This document shows positions 7,273 to 14,854 of a DNA stretch of 16,516 nt, piece after piece. Under the pieces are notes generated by a model. It worked only from the letters and a program-made list of their open reading frames with translations, searched no databases and had not been told where the DNA came from. The DNA comes from DATAYF01 sp036272735 (GTDB lineage: Bacteria; Chloroflexota; Ktedonobacteria; Ktedonobacterales; Ktedonobacteraceae). Every line of letters starts with the position of its first letter. Within the stretch, counting starts at the first letter, position 1. The stretch spans positions 1 to 16,516 of the forward strand of contig DATAYF010000210.1 of assembly GCA_036272735.1 (NCBI GenBank), read 5' to 3'. A program made the position numbers and the translations under genes.

Positions 7273-7330
7273 TCACCCATAAATAATGATGTGGGTGAGC
7301 ACTCATCCGCATCATTATTTATGGGTGACT
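7271..7330. terminator. 60-nt long hairpin between convergent genes
   Basis: Perfect 21-bp arms 7271-7291/7310-7330, continued inward by seven or eight more pairs including two G-T wobbles, make an almost unbroken hairpin. The left arm includes the last two bases of the DUF1028 stop codon, and the gltD-like gene ends eight bases beyond the right arm. There is no T-tract on either side, so it may act as a two-way terminator or as an mRNA 3'-end protecting stem. Confidence 0.75.
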
Positions 7331-7338
7331 CCGTTCTC

Positions 7339-9147
7339 TTATTTCAGGTTGAGCATGGGGATCTTCGACACAGACCAGCGGTCGTTCGGGCTCGACACCT
7401 GGAACTGAACCATCGAGATGGCATCCGTGGGACAGCGCACCACGCACAGGCCGCAGCGGATACACTTCTCTTCGTCGATAATCATGTCTGCGCCACCAGC
7501 CCAGTGCTCGGCTCCCTTGTGCATAGGATCGCCCGTTACCACGCGTGAGAGGCCCTCCATACTGATGCAGTCATACGGGCAAATGTCCACGCAGCCAGAA
7601 CACAGGATACAGATTGACGGATCAATCATAATGTTCAACTGGCATTGCAGGCAGCGGCGAGCCTGTACAACCGCCTCGGCTGGCGTATAGCCTGTCTCGG
7701 TCTCACGGGTATGGCTATAGCGATCATTCAAGGGCAACGACGGGATCAACTGGTGCGGAATAGATTCGTAGTTATCGACGAATCCACGGCGATAGTCGGG
7801 CAGCTCAATCTCTTCCGCAGGTGCGGCTGGCGTGTCCTCGCCACCAAGGTAGCGGTTCATGGCGGCAGCGGCATCGCGACCATCGCCAATGGCCGAAATC
7901 AAGTTACGCGACCCCTGCGTGTAGTCACCGCCCGCGAACAGCCCTGGGCGGCTCGTCATCCAACTATCGTAGTCAACCAGTGGGACACCCCACTTGTTGA
8001 CTTCCAGACCAAGCTCATCCGCTTGGAGCCAGGAGACATCGCTATACTGGCCGAAGGCCGGAATGACGGTGTCGACCTCGATCTCGAACTCGGTCCCCTT
8101 GATGGGAATCGGGCGGCGGCGGCCACCGGCATCGGGATCACCCAACTTGTTGCGTATGAAGCGCATGCGGCTGACATGCACACCATCATCGCTCATGACC
8201 TCGGTCTGGGAGACAAGGTAGTTGAACTCGACCGTCTCGAACATGGCCTCGTCCACTTCGTACTCGTCGGCACCAGCCTCTTCTTGCGTGCGGCGGTACA
8301 TCACGTAGACCTTCTCAGCGCCGAAGCGAACAGAGGTGCGGCAGCAGTCCATCGCGGTAAAGCCAGAACCGAGCACGGCAACGCGCTTGCCAATGGAAAC
8401 CGGTTCACCATAATTGGATTTTGCCAGCAGGCGAATACCATCCTCGACGCCTACCAGGTCAGCACCAGGGATAATCTTATTATCAGGCCCGGTCATGGGA
8501 TTAGGAATGTAGCAGCCAGCGGCGAGATAGACCGCGTCATACTCGTTGAGCAAATCGGTAAGCTGAACATCGCGCCCGACTCTGGTGTTGTAGTGGACAT
8601 CAACGCCAATATCGGCCATGTATTCGTCGCACTCTTCGATGGTGACGCTGCGTGGCAAACGCCAGACGGGGATGCCATTGACCATCACGCCACCGCCGGT
8701 GGGATACTCTTCAAACATGGTTACGGGGTAGCCCATCTCGCGCAGGTCGCGAGCACAGGCCAGGCCAGCGGAACCGGCCCCGACTACAGCGATTTTTTTA
8801 TCTTTCGTGACCGGTGGGCACTCGGCGTGGTGGCGATACTCGCGATGATCGGCAGCGGCACGCTTTAGCCAGCAAATGGCAATCGGTTTGCCATCGATTT
8901 TATTGCGGCGACAAACAGGCTCGCACGGGCGTGCGCAGGTGCGTCCCAGCACGCCAGGAACCACGTTTGCCTTACGATTGAGCAGATAAGCCTCGTCAAA
9001 GCGGGCCTGCGAGATCAGGCCAATGTAGGTAGAAACGTCCGTGTGAGCGGGGCAACCTACCTGACAAGGAATATTTGTTTGATACCAGTCGGGGGTTGTG
9101 GTAATCGATTGGTATCTTGGTTCCAATTCACTATCGGGATTAATCAT
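7339..9147 (-). CDS. GltD-like FAD/NAD(P)-dependent oxidoreductase with two 4Fe-4S ferredoxin domains
   Basis: About 602 residues (numbers here count the preceding GTG-encoded position as 1). The N-terminal Fer4_20 helical domain has CQVGC (29-33), CARPC (72-76) and C80. The FAD site is GAGSAG (124-129), the NAD(P) site GSGFTA (261-266) and the C-terminal FAD motif GLFAGGD/ISAIGDGRDAA (403-429). CLQC is at 500-503. Two ferredoxin clusters follow: C514/517/520/524 and C563/566/569/573. This is the glutamate synthase small subunit/dihydropyrimidine dehydrogenase N-domain class, which passes electrons from NAD(P)H through FAD to iron-sulfur centres. No gltB-type large subunit is present, so the acceptor is unknown; calling it a glutamate synthase subunit would be a guess. 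ATG 9147 is 7 bases from AAAGGA; GTG 9150 is an alternative. Confidence 0.88.
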   Translation of the reverse strand: MINPDSELEPRYQSITTTPDWYQTNIPCQVGCPAHTDVSTYIGLISQARFDEAYLLNRKANVVPGVLGRTCARPCEPVCRRNKIDGKPIAICWLKRAAADHREYRHHAECPPVTKDKKIAVVGAGSAGLACARDLREMGYPVTMFEEYPTGGGVMVNGIPVWRLPRSVTIEECDEYMADIGVDVHYNTRVGRDVQLTDLLNEYDAVYLAAGCYIPNPMTGPDNKIIPGADLVGVEDGIRLLAKSNYGEPVSIGKRVAVLGSGFTAMDCCRTSVRFGAEKVYVMYRRTQEEAGADEYEVDEAMFETVEFNYLVSQTEVMSDDGVHVSRMRFIRNKLGDPDAGGRRRPIPIKGTEFEIEVDTVIPAFGQYSDVSWLQADELGLEVNKWGVPLVDYDSWMTSRPGLFAGGDYTQGSRNLISAIGDGRDAAAAMNRYLGGEDTPAAPAEEIELPDYRRGFVDNYESIPHQLIPSLPLNDRYSHTRETETGYTPAEAVVQARRCLQCQLNIMIDPSICILCSGCVDICPYDCISMEGLSRVVTGDPMHKGAEHWAGGADMIIDEEKCIRCGLCVVRCPTDAISMVQFQVSSPNDRWSVSKIPMLNLK

Positions 9148-9298
9148 CACAAGGTCCTTTCCTGAGCCTCCAGGACTGCGTATCCTTTATGTTGCCATGC
9201 GTCCCTGGTACATCAGGACCATAGCCAGATGAAAAAAACTGAATGATGGGTGTTGGTGTACGTGCTAAATACACTTTAAGGATACTTTCTACGCTCAG

Positions 9299-9327
9299 AT
9301 TATAGCATAACGTACAACCTCGAAACA
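9299..9327 (-). promoter_or_regulatory. Predicted promoter of the GltD-like gene
   Basis: On the - strand a consensus -10 TATAAT (9304-9299) is preceded by TGC, an extended -10. A weak -35-like TTGTTT lies about 18 bp upstream. The leader would be about 145 nt, long for a simple gene, but I recognise no riboswitch in it. Confidence 0.6.
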
Positions 9328-9365
9328 AGGCAGGCACAGACTCCATCCCACCCCAAAGATCGTAT

Positions 9366-9415
9366 ACATAAAGCTTTGTTAATGGTTTCCGGAAACCATT
9401 AACAAAGCTTTATGT
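9366..9415. repeat. Perfect 50-bp palindrome in a divergent promoter region
   Basis: Arms 9366-9390 and 9391-9415 are 25 bp, perfectly complementary, with no spacer (centre TTTCC/GGAAA). It sits between the GltD-like promoter (-10 at 9299) and the weak hutU promoter (-10 candidate TATACT at 9440-9445). The right arm reaches the edge of the hutU -35 region. It is apparently outside both transcripts, so a terminator role is unlikely. Confidence 0.95.
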
Positions 9416-9439
9416 GTTTCAGAGCATAGCGCGATGCGA

Positions 9440-9445
9440 TATACT
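9440..9445 (+). promoter_or_regulatory. Candidate -10 box of hutU
   Basis: TATACT at 9440-9445, about 50 bp ahead of the start codon. No good -35 is visible at 16-18 bp (TTTCAG at 9417-9422), which would fit a promoter that needs an activator. Confidence 0.4.
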
Positions 9446-9495
9446 CAGAGCAAACGCACATGTTTCAGTGCTGAGATGGAAAGGATGAATGATTT

Positions 9496-11190
9496 ATGCC
9501 CGAACAGAAGAATGCTTTCTCCGCAACGACGCCAAAGGGAGCAGGACCACGACCCGTCAGGGCACCACGGGGCACCACGCGCACGTGTAAGGGCTGGCAA
9601 CAAGAGGCCGCCATGCGCATGCTTATGAATAACCTTGATCCAGAGGTCGCGGAACGACCCGATGACCTGGTCGTGTATGGAGGGTCCGGCCGTGCCGCGC
9701 GCTCCTGGGCCGCTTTCGACGCCATAGTGCACGCGCTGCAACAATTGGAGGGCAACGAGACGCTGCTGGTCCAGTCCGGTAAGCCAGTGGGTGTTTTTCG
9801 CACGCATGCAGATGCTCCGCGTGTCTTAATCGCCAACGCCAACCTGGTCCCGCATTGGGCCAACTGGGACGAGTTTCGTCGCCTGGAAGCTTTGGGGCTG
9901 ACGATGTATGGGCAAATGACGGCCGGTTCGTGGATCTACATTGGTTCGCAGGGCATCGTCCAGGGCACATACGAGACGTTCGCCGAGGCGGCACGCAAAC
10001 ATTTCAACGGCACACTGAAGGGAAAATTTTTGCTGACCGCTGGTCTGGGTGGCATGGGTGGCGCGCAGACACTGGCGGCAACGATGAACGAAGGCATATG
10101 CCTGGCGGTCGAAGCCGACGTGGCGCGCATTAAACGGCGGCAGGAAACGGGTTACTGCGACGAGATTGCCAGCACGCTCGACGAGGCCCTGAATCAGGTA
10201 CGCGAGGCACAGAGCCAGGGCGTAGCACTGTCTATCGGGCTGGTGGGGAACGCCGCCGAGGTGTATCCTGAACTGGTCAGACGTGGCATCATCCCCGACC
10301 TCGTAACCGATCAAACATCGGCGCACGACGCATTGAACGGCTATATTCCCGCGGGCCTGTCATTACCAGAGGCCGACGCGCTGCGCAACAGCAATCCGCA
10401 AGCATACATTCAACGCGCTCAGGCATCGATGGTCGCCCACGTACAGGCGATGCTGACCATGCAAGAACGTGGGGCCGTTGTTTTCGACTATGGGAACAAT
10501 TTGCGCGGGCAGGCGCTGGCGGCAGGAGAGCAGCATGCCCTCGATTTTCCAGGCTTTGTCCCGGCATACATCCGGCCACTCTTCTGTCGTGGCAAGGGGC
10601 CATTCCGCTGGGTCGCACTTTCGGGTGATCCCGAAGATATTTATCGGACCGATGAGGCCATCCTCAAACTCTTCCCACAGGATACCGCCTTGCAGCGCTG
10701 GATCACGCTGGCGCGGGAGAAGATTCAGTTCCAGGGATTGCCTTCACGCATCTGCTGGTTAGGTTACGGTCAACGCGCGAAGGCTGGCCTGGCTTTCAAT
10801 GAGCTGGTGGCAAAAGGGATCGTGCAGGCTCCAATCGTTATTGGGCGGGATCACCTGGATAGCGGGTCGGTGGCCTCGCCTTACCGCGAGACGGAGGCCA
10901 TGAAGGACGGTAGCGATGCCATCGCCGATTGGCCGCTTCTCAATGCCTTGCTCAATACAGCATCAGGCGCAACCTGGGTCTCGCTGCATCACGGTGGTGG
11001 CGTGGGTATCGGGTATTCCATCCATGCCGGGCAGGTGATCGTCGCCGATGGCACAGCGGAAGCGGCCAGCAGGCTCGCACGCGTCCTAACCAACGATCCC
11101 GGTACTGGCGTGATGCGCCACGTGGACGCGGGCTATGACGAAGCCATCGAGTACGCGCGAGAGACAGGCATGAATATTCCTATGTTATAA
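9496..11190 (+). CDS. hutU: Urocanate hydratase (urocanase)
   Basis: A 564-residue protein of normal family length. Urocanase adds water to urocanate to give 4-imidazolone-5-propionate, the second step of histidine breakdown, using tightly bound NAD+. Recognisable family segments are YGGSGRAARSW (61-71), LVQSGKPVGVF (91-101), MTAGSWIYIGSQGIVQGTYE (141-160), the NAD-binding TAGLGGMGGAQ (181-191), DQTSAHDALNGYIPAG (272-287), FDYGNNLRGQA (330-340) and SLHHGGGVGIGYSIHAGQV (496-514). C420 in LPSRICWLGYG corresponds by position and context to the active-site Cys410 of the Pseudomonas enzyme. The start ATG has AAGGA ten bases upstream. The usual partners hutH, hutI and hutG are not in the window, so the rest of the pathway must lie elsewhere or the gene is isolated. 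It is divergent from the GltD-like gene. Confidence 0.97.
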   Translation: MPEQKNAFSATTPKGAGPRPVRAPRGTTRTCKGWQQEAAMRMLMNNLDPEVAERPDDLVVYGGSGRAARSWAAFDAIVHALQQLEGNETLLVQSGKPVGVFRTHADAPRVLIANANLVPHWANWDEFRRLEALGLTMYGQMTAGSWIYIGSQGIVQGTYETFAEAARKHFNGTLKGKFLLTAGLGGMGGAQTLAATMNEGICLAVEADVARIKRRQETGYCDEIASTLDEALNQVREAQSQGVALSIGLVGNAAEVYPELVRRGIIPDLVTDQTSAHDALNGYIPAGLSLPEADALRNSNPQAYIQRAQASMVAHVQAMLTMQERGAVVFDYGNNLRGQALAAGEQHALDFPGFVPAYIRPLFCRGKGPFRWVALSGDPEDIYRTDEAILKLFPQDTALQRWITLAREKIQFQGLPSRICWLGYGQRAKAGLAFNELVAKGIVQAPIVIGRDHLDSGSVASPYRETEAMKDGSDAIADWPLLNALLNTASGATWVSLHHGGGVGIGYSIHAGQVIVADGTAEAASRLARVLTNDPGTGVMRHVDAGYDEAIEYARETGMNIPML

Positions 11191-11197
11191 TTAGCTC

Positions 11198-11265
11198 AGG
11201 GAAAGCAGGGCGAAAAGGCAGAGAGCATGGACGCTTTTAGTTATTGAAACAATACTGCTTTCCCT
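11198..11265. repeat. 11-bp inverted repeat between hutU and the FHA gene
   Basis: AGGGAAAGCAG (11198-11208) and CTGCTTTCCCT (11255-11265) are perfect inverted copies separated by 46 bp, within the 93-bp gap between two convergent genes. It could fold at the end of either transcript. It has no T-tract and is the weakest of the junction hairpins. Confidence 0.4.
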
Positions 11266-11283
11266 TATCATAGCATGCAAACA

Positions 11284-12468
11284 TCACTCCGGCTGTTGTG
11301 TATTCAGCTTCCAGCCTCCGTTTTCGCAGATAAGGCCAGCCTCATAGACGCCGCTGTGGTGGTCGCGCTTGCCATAGGTAATGATCGTCGAGGCGGTGAG
11401 TCCATTGATTTGCACCGTCGTCAAGTTGCAGCCAGTCACTTCCGAGGAATTGAACAGGCGCGTGAAGGTAGCGAGGCTCAACGTTTGCCGGGCATCCTGC
11501 GACAGTTGCGCGTAAGCAATCGCCAGGGCATGACGATGCAGCGCGCTACAATACACGGTCAGCATCAAGTGAGGTGTAGAGCCGATGGCAGCGGCAACGC
11601 CAATTTTCCAGTCAGGTCCTGATTTTTGTAACGTATAGCGACTAGCAAGGGTACTCTGGTCGACAAATATATAGTGAATAGAGCCGGAAGAGGCGGTACT
11701 TGTGGCCTGCATATCGCTTACCGAGCAGGAAGCCACCTTACCCATTCCACCATTGTTCGACATAGATGTACTAAAATCAGATAGACTCAGCTCTTTTTGT
11801 GTAGTATTATCGAACAAGGCGTAGGCAGCGTGATAATCCTGATTTTTCAGCGCATCGCAATACGCGTGCAGTGTGCGCGAAGGACCCAGCAGAGCGACCC
11901 ACGACGTTGCCAGTTCCCCCGAAGCGAGAATGGCAGCCAGCACGAGGCCGGTGATCACGAAACCGACGAGCCAGCGCACAAAGGAGTATTTCGCAACCAG
12001 GCGGGCGGCCAACACGAGCCTGTTTTGGGCGTCAGGCGTGGAGGTCGCAGGGGAATAGAGCGGCTGTGTGATGCGATACGCCTGCGAGGGCACTTGAGCG
12101 CGCAGGTGGGTTGCGGTGGTGGTGCGCCCATCACCATCACCCTGCTCCGATGCAGGATATACTGTCGGGGTGTAGGGGAGTGAGGCGTCCACAACAAACA
12201 TGCACAACGTCTCGCCTACGCGAATAGCATCGAGGTGGCGTAGCAAAGAGGGTACACATTGCTGGAGCCGCTGATCATTCACATACGTGCCATTGGTACT
12301 ATCCAGATCCACCATCCAATAACCCTGGGTGTCGTGGCGGATTTCGGCATGGTGCGACGACACTTTCAGGTCAGCAAGTACCAATTGATTATCCATAGCT
12401 CGGCCTATTTTCACAAGCGAGGAGCTAAGAGGAAGCGATCCAAAAGGCCCATTCAGCACGGCCTGCAT
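11284..12468 (-). CDS. FHA-domain membrane protein with duplicated extracytoplasmic domain
   Basis: A 394-residue protein. Residues about 1-92 form a forkhead-associated domain, a reader of phosphothreonine peptides, with the key residues present: GR (22-23), N27, SSHH (37-40), and DLDSTNGTYVN (54-64). A proline/threonine-rich linker follows, then one membrane segment at about 165-184. The outside part has two copies of a domain of about 95 residues (197-290 and 298-390). Each starts HAYCDAL or LTVYCSAL and has a second cysteine (C248, C347) at matching spacing, suggesting a conserved disulfide; the fold may be NTF2/DUF4878-like. The likely role is to link Ser/Thr kinase signalling inside with an outer sensing part. 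The ATG at 12468 is eight bases after GGAGG; the TTG 12483 start would lie on that site. Confidence 0.85.
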   Translation of the reverse strand: MQAVLNGPFGSLPLSSSLVKIGRAMDNQLVLADLKVSSHHAEIRHDTQGYWMVDLDSTNGTYVNDQRLQQCVPSLLRHLDAIRVGETLCMFVVDASLPYTPTVYPASEQGDGDGRTTTATHLRAQVPSQAYRITQPLYSPATSTPDAQNRLVLAARLVAKYSFVRWLVGFVITGLVLAAILASGELATSWVALLGPSRTLHAYCDALKNQDYHAAYALFDNTTQKELSLSDFSTSMSNNGGMGKVASCSVSDMQATSTASSGSIHYIFVDQSTLASRYTLQKSGPDWKIGVAAAIGSTPHLMLTVYCSALHRHALAIAYAQLSQDARQTLSLATFTRLFNSSEVTGCNLTTVQINGLTASTIITYGKRDHHSGVYEAGLICENGGWKLNTQQPE

Positions 12469-12555
12469 AGCCCGACCCTCCAACTAGAGCGTATAACGGC
12501 CTGACACCATCAGAAATACCACGTTATTTTTGTCTTGATGGATACCCAAAGCAGG

Positions 12556-12584
12556 TATATGCTTTATTATCGTTGCCAAGTCAA
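12556..12584 (-). promoter_or_regulatory. Candidate promoter of the FHA gene
   Basis: On the - strand TTGACT (12584-12579), a 17-bp spacer and CATATA (12561-12556). The -10 is poor, so the leader of about 80 nt is provisional. Confidence 0.35.
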
Positions 12585-12648
12585 GGGAAGGCTTATTTTT
12601 AAAGGTTACGTCAGGCTGTAAGCATTATAAGAAAAATACGTCAAAGCC

Positions 12649-12677
12649 TTGCGACATTGCCGAAAAGCAGGCATACT
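12649..12677 (+). promoter_or_regulatory. Predicted promoter of the ABC transporter / queG run
   Basis: TTGCGA (12649-12654), a 17-bp spacer and CATACT (12672-12677). The start would be near 12684, giving an 80-nt leader before the GTG at 12764. With the divergent FHA promoter it fills most of the 295-bp gap. Confidence 0.5.
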
Positions 12678-12763
12678 AAACGAGGAGGAAACCTGCCTGG
12701 ACACGGTTCGTAATAGTGAATGGGATGCCAGGTTCATTGATTTTTGTAGAAAAAGGAGCGGTG

Positions 12764-13831
12764 GTGAGTGAGATTATAGCGCATTATGACGATGATTGTA
12801 TTATCAATACCAACAGATTGACCAAGGTATATGGAAGATTGATGGCGGTCAACGACCTGCATTTACAGGTCATGAGAGGCGATGTCTTTGGCTTTTTGGG
12901 CCCTAATGGCTCTGGAAAAACCACCACCATCCGCATGCTGCTGGGGCTTATTCGCCCGACTGCTGGTAGAGCGATCCTTTTTGGCATGGATACCGCTTAC
13001 CAACTTCCCGCCATTCTACAGCGTGTCGGGGCTATTGTCGAAACGCCCGTCTTTTATCCCTACTTGTCGGGGCTGGACAATTTACGAGTGATCGCCGCCA
13101 GTTCTGGCATGATGTCGGGCCGATCCAACGATCAGCGCCTGGCTGAAGTACTTGAAATTGTCGAATTGAGAACCTACGAAAAACTTGTGTATAGTAAATA
13201 TTCGCTGGGCATGAAGCAACGTCTGGGTGTTGCAGCAGCCTTACTAGCCGATCCAGAACTGGTATTGCTCGATGAGCCAACCAACGGCCTCGATCCCACC
13301 GGCGTCATCGAAATTCGACGTTTGATTCACCGACTTTCGGCGCTCGGCAAAACCATTTTTTTATCCAGCCACGTCCTCCACGAAGTGCAGCAAGTATGCA
13401 ACCGGGTCGCTATATTGCAACGGGGCAACCTGGTTCAGCAGGGCAAGGTTGACGACCTGGTACGCGAAGGAGCGCAGGTTGAAATACGCTTTGAGCAAGC
13501 GGAGCAGGCACAGGAGGCGCTTCAATTGTTATTACAAGCACAGGAGCAGGGAGCAGATTGGATCAACCAGGCGCGTTTAGCCACGAACAGGCGCGGTCAG
13601 ACTATTTTATTGGTCAACGCTCCCGACAGCCGTTCCGCCGAGATCAACGAGATGTTAGCCCGTCAGGCTATTTTCGCAGCGGAACTGCACCCGCACGAGG
13701 GAAATCTGGAAGACTTATATCTCAAGACAATTGCCACTTCCCCTGCCACCGACACGCACGCGGGCATGGAAGCTCTGGCAGAAAGCCAGGCGCAGGAGGA
13801 AACATCGCCAGGCATCAAGGGAGGTTGGTAA
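12764..13831 (+). CDS. ABC transporter ATP-binding protein (ABC-2 exporter type)
   Basis: A 355-residue ATPase (CcmA/BcrA-like). It has Walker A GPNGSGKTTT (46-55), the signature YSLGMKQRL (146-154), Walker B ELVLLDEPTNGLDP (165-178) and the H-loop SSHVLHE (201-207). Residues beyond about 225 form the extra C-terminal region common in ABC-2 exporter ATPases. The start is GTG 12764: AAGGAG (12753-12758) is 5 bases upstream, whereas the longer reading from GTG 12716 has no suitable site. The stop is followed within 2 bp by the permease start, so the two surely form one transporter. The substrate cannot be read from sequence; relatives move drugs, lipids or peptides. Confidence 0.92.
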   Translation: MSEIIAHYDDDCIINTNRLTKVYGRLMAVNDLHLQVMRGDVFGFLGPNGSGKTTTIRMLLGLIRPTAGRAILFGMDTAYQLPAILQRVGAIVETPVFYPYLSGLDNLRVIAASSGMMSGRSNDQRLAEVLEIVELRTYEKLVYSKYSLGMKQRLGVAAALLADPELVLLDEPTNGLDPTGVIEIRRLIHRLSALGKTIFLSSHVLHEVQQVCNRVAILQRGNLVQQGKVDDLVREGAQVEIRFEQAEQAQEALQLLLQAQEQGADWINQARLATNRRGQTILLVNAPDSRSAEINEMLARQAIFAAELHPHEGNLEDLYLKTIATSPATDTHAGMEALAESQAQEETSPGIKGGW

Positions 13832-13832
13832 C

Positions 13833-14852
13833 ATGGGAGCATCATCACAGACAAAACGCGAGCTGCCCCCATTGGCGCGCCGAGAAACGGTGGTTATGGG
13901 GAATCAGGGCTACGTAAGCATTGTCCTGCGGCTCATCGGCGTAGAACTCTACAAATTACGTCGACGTGCTATGTCGCGCATACTCGGCGTGCTTGCCATT
14001 ATCGCGGTGGTCATCGTGTTTGCGTTGATCGGTTCCTGGGCATTGGTGACGCGCTCAATGCCAGCAGCAAGCTTTGGGCAAACGAGCGTGGGTACAGCTT
14101 CAAATGCACGGGCGCTACAGGCCAGACAGGATACGCTGCAAAGCATTTCGCAGCCTCTACGCTTGCCTGATTCGTTCACGACTAGCGCACAGATTATCGA
14201 TTATGTGGGGCTTATCCTGATTATTATTCTGGCAGGTAGTATTGTGGGTGGAGAGTACAGCGTAGGAACCGTGCGACTTATGTTTACCAGGGGACCGACA
14301 CGCGGCCAATTCTTCTTAGCTAAGCTCGGTACGATCCTTGCCTGCACCATTCTCGGTACGGTTGTCTTGATGGCGCTAGGGGTTGTTATCGGTGCGTTAT
14401 TCAATTTTTTGCTCGGCATCGGTAGCAATTTGCACTTCTTAACGGCAGCCTGGTTAGGGCACACGCTTATCTATACGCTTACCGTCGTGCTCAACTTGTT
14501 TGTCTATGCGATCATTGCTGTGTTTTTATCCATCCTAGGGAAAACAACCACGGCTGGAGTCGCGGGAACGCTGATCTGGTGGGTGGTAGAGAATGTTTTG
14601 GGAAGCGTGTTGTCGATTGTAGGTGCCCTGGGTCACGGACCGGTGAATAGTTTTATGCAGGCCATCCCCAACTATTTCATTAGCACAAACGTGGATGCAT
14701 TACAGCAAAATCAACATGCGTTTCTGCTAGATGACCGATCGTTCATGCCTCAGGTCAGCGACGTGCACGCGCTACTAATGCTGGCATGCTACCTCATCTT
14801 ACTGATCGGTCTGTCCTGGTGGGTTATGCAGAAAAGGGATGTTACGAACTAA
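13833..14852 (+). CDS. ABC-2 type transporter permease
   Basis: A 339-residue membrane protein with about six hydrophobic segments: roughly 48-72, 121-139, 165-195, 205-235, 238-266 and 312-332. A basic cytoplasmic N-terminus (ELYKLRRRAMSR, 38-49) and an outside loop (73-118) with few hydrophobics match ABC-2 permeases. GGEYSVGTVRLMFTRGPTR (139-157) is the conserved stretch after the second segment, and the protein ends QKRDVTN as many relatives do. The start is ATG 13833, eight bases after GGGAGG (13819-13824). The in-frame extension back to 13731 overlaps the ATPase and is not needed. It pairs with the ATPase upstream and is followed after 2 bp by queG. Confidence 0.88.
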   Translation: MGASSQTKRELPPLARRETVVMGNQGYVSIVLRLIGVELYKLRRRAMSRILGVLAIIAVVIVFALIGSWALVTRSMPAASFGQTSVGTASNARALQARQDTLQSISQPLRLPDSFTTSAQIIDYVGLILIIILAGSIVGGEYSVGTVRLMFTRGPTRGQFFLAKLGTILACTILGTVVLMALGVVIGALFNFLLGIGSNLHFLTAAWLGHTLIYTLTVVLNLFVYAIIAVFLSILGKTTTAGVAGTLIWWVVENVLGSVLSIVGALGHGPVNSFMQAIPNYFISTNVDALQQNQHAFLLDDRSFMPQVSDVHALLMLACYLILLIGLSWWVMQKRDVTN

Positions 14853-14854
14853 TC

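Noticed and set aside
7645..8868. 407-codon open frame on the + strand
   Set aside because: It lies wholly antisense to the well-supported GltD-like gene, shows no known motif and has shadow-like composition.
12716..12763. Longer start for the ABC ATPase, and a possible CTG-started leader peptide after AGGAGG at 12683-12688
   Set aside because: AAGGAG at 12753-12758 fits GTG 12764 well. A leader peptide would need a rare CTG start, and the predicted transcription start falls within that AGGAGG.
13731..13832. In-frame extension of the permease into the ATPase gene
   Set aside because: ATG 13833 has an ideal ribosome site, and the extension is a basic, repeat-like shadow of the ATPase end.
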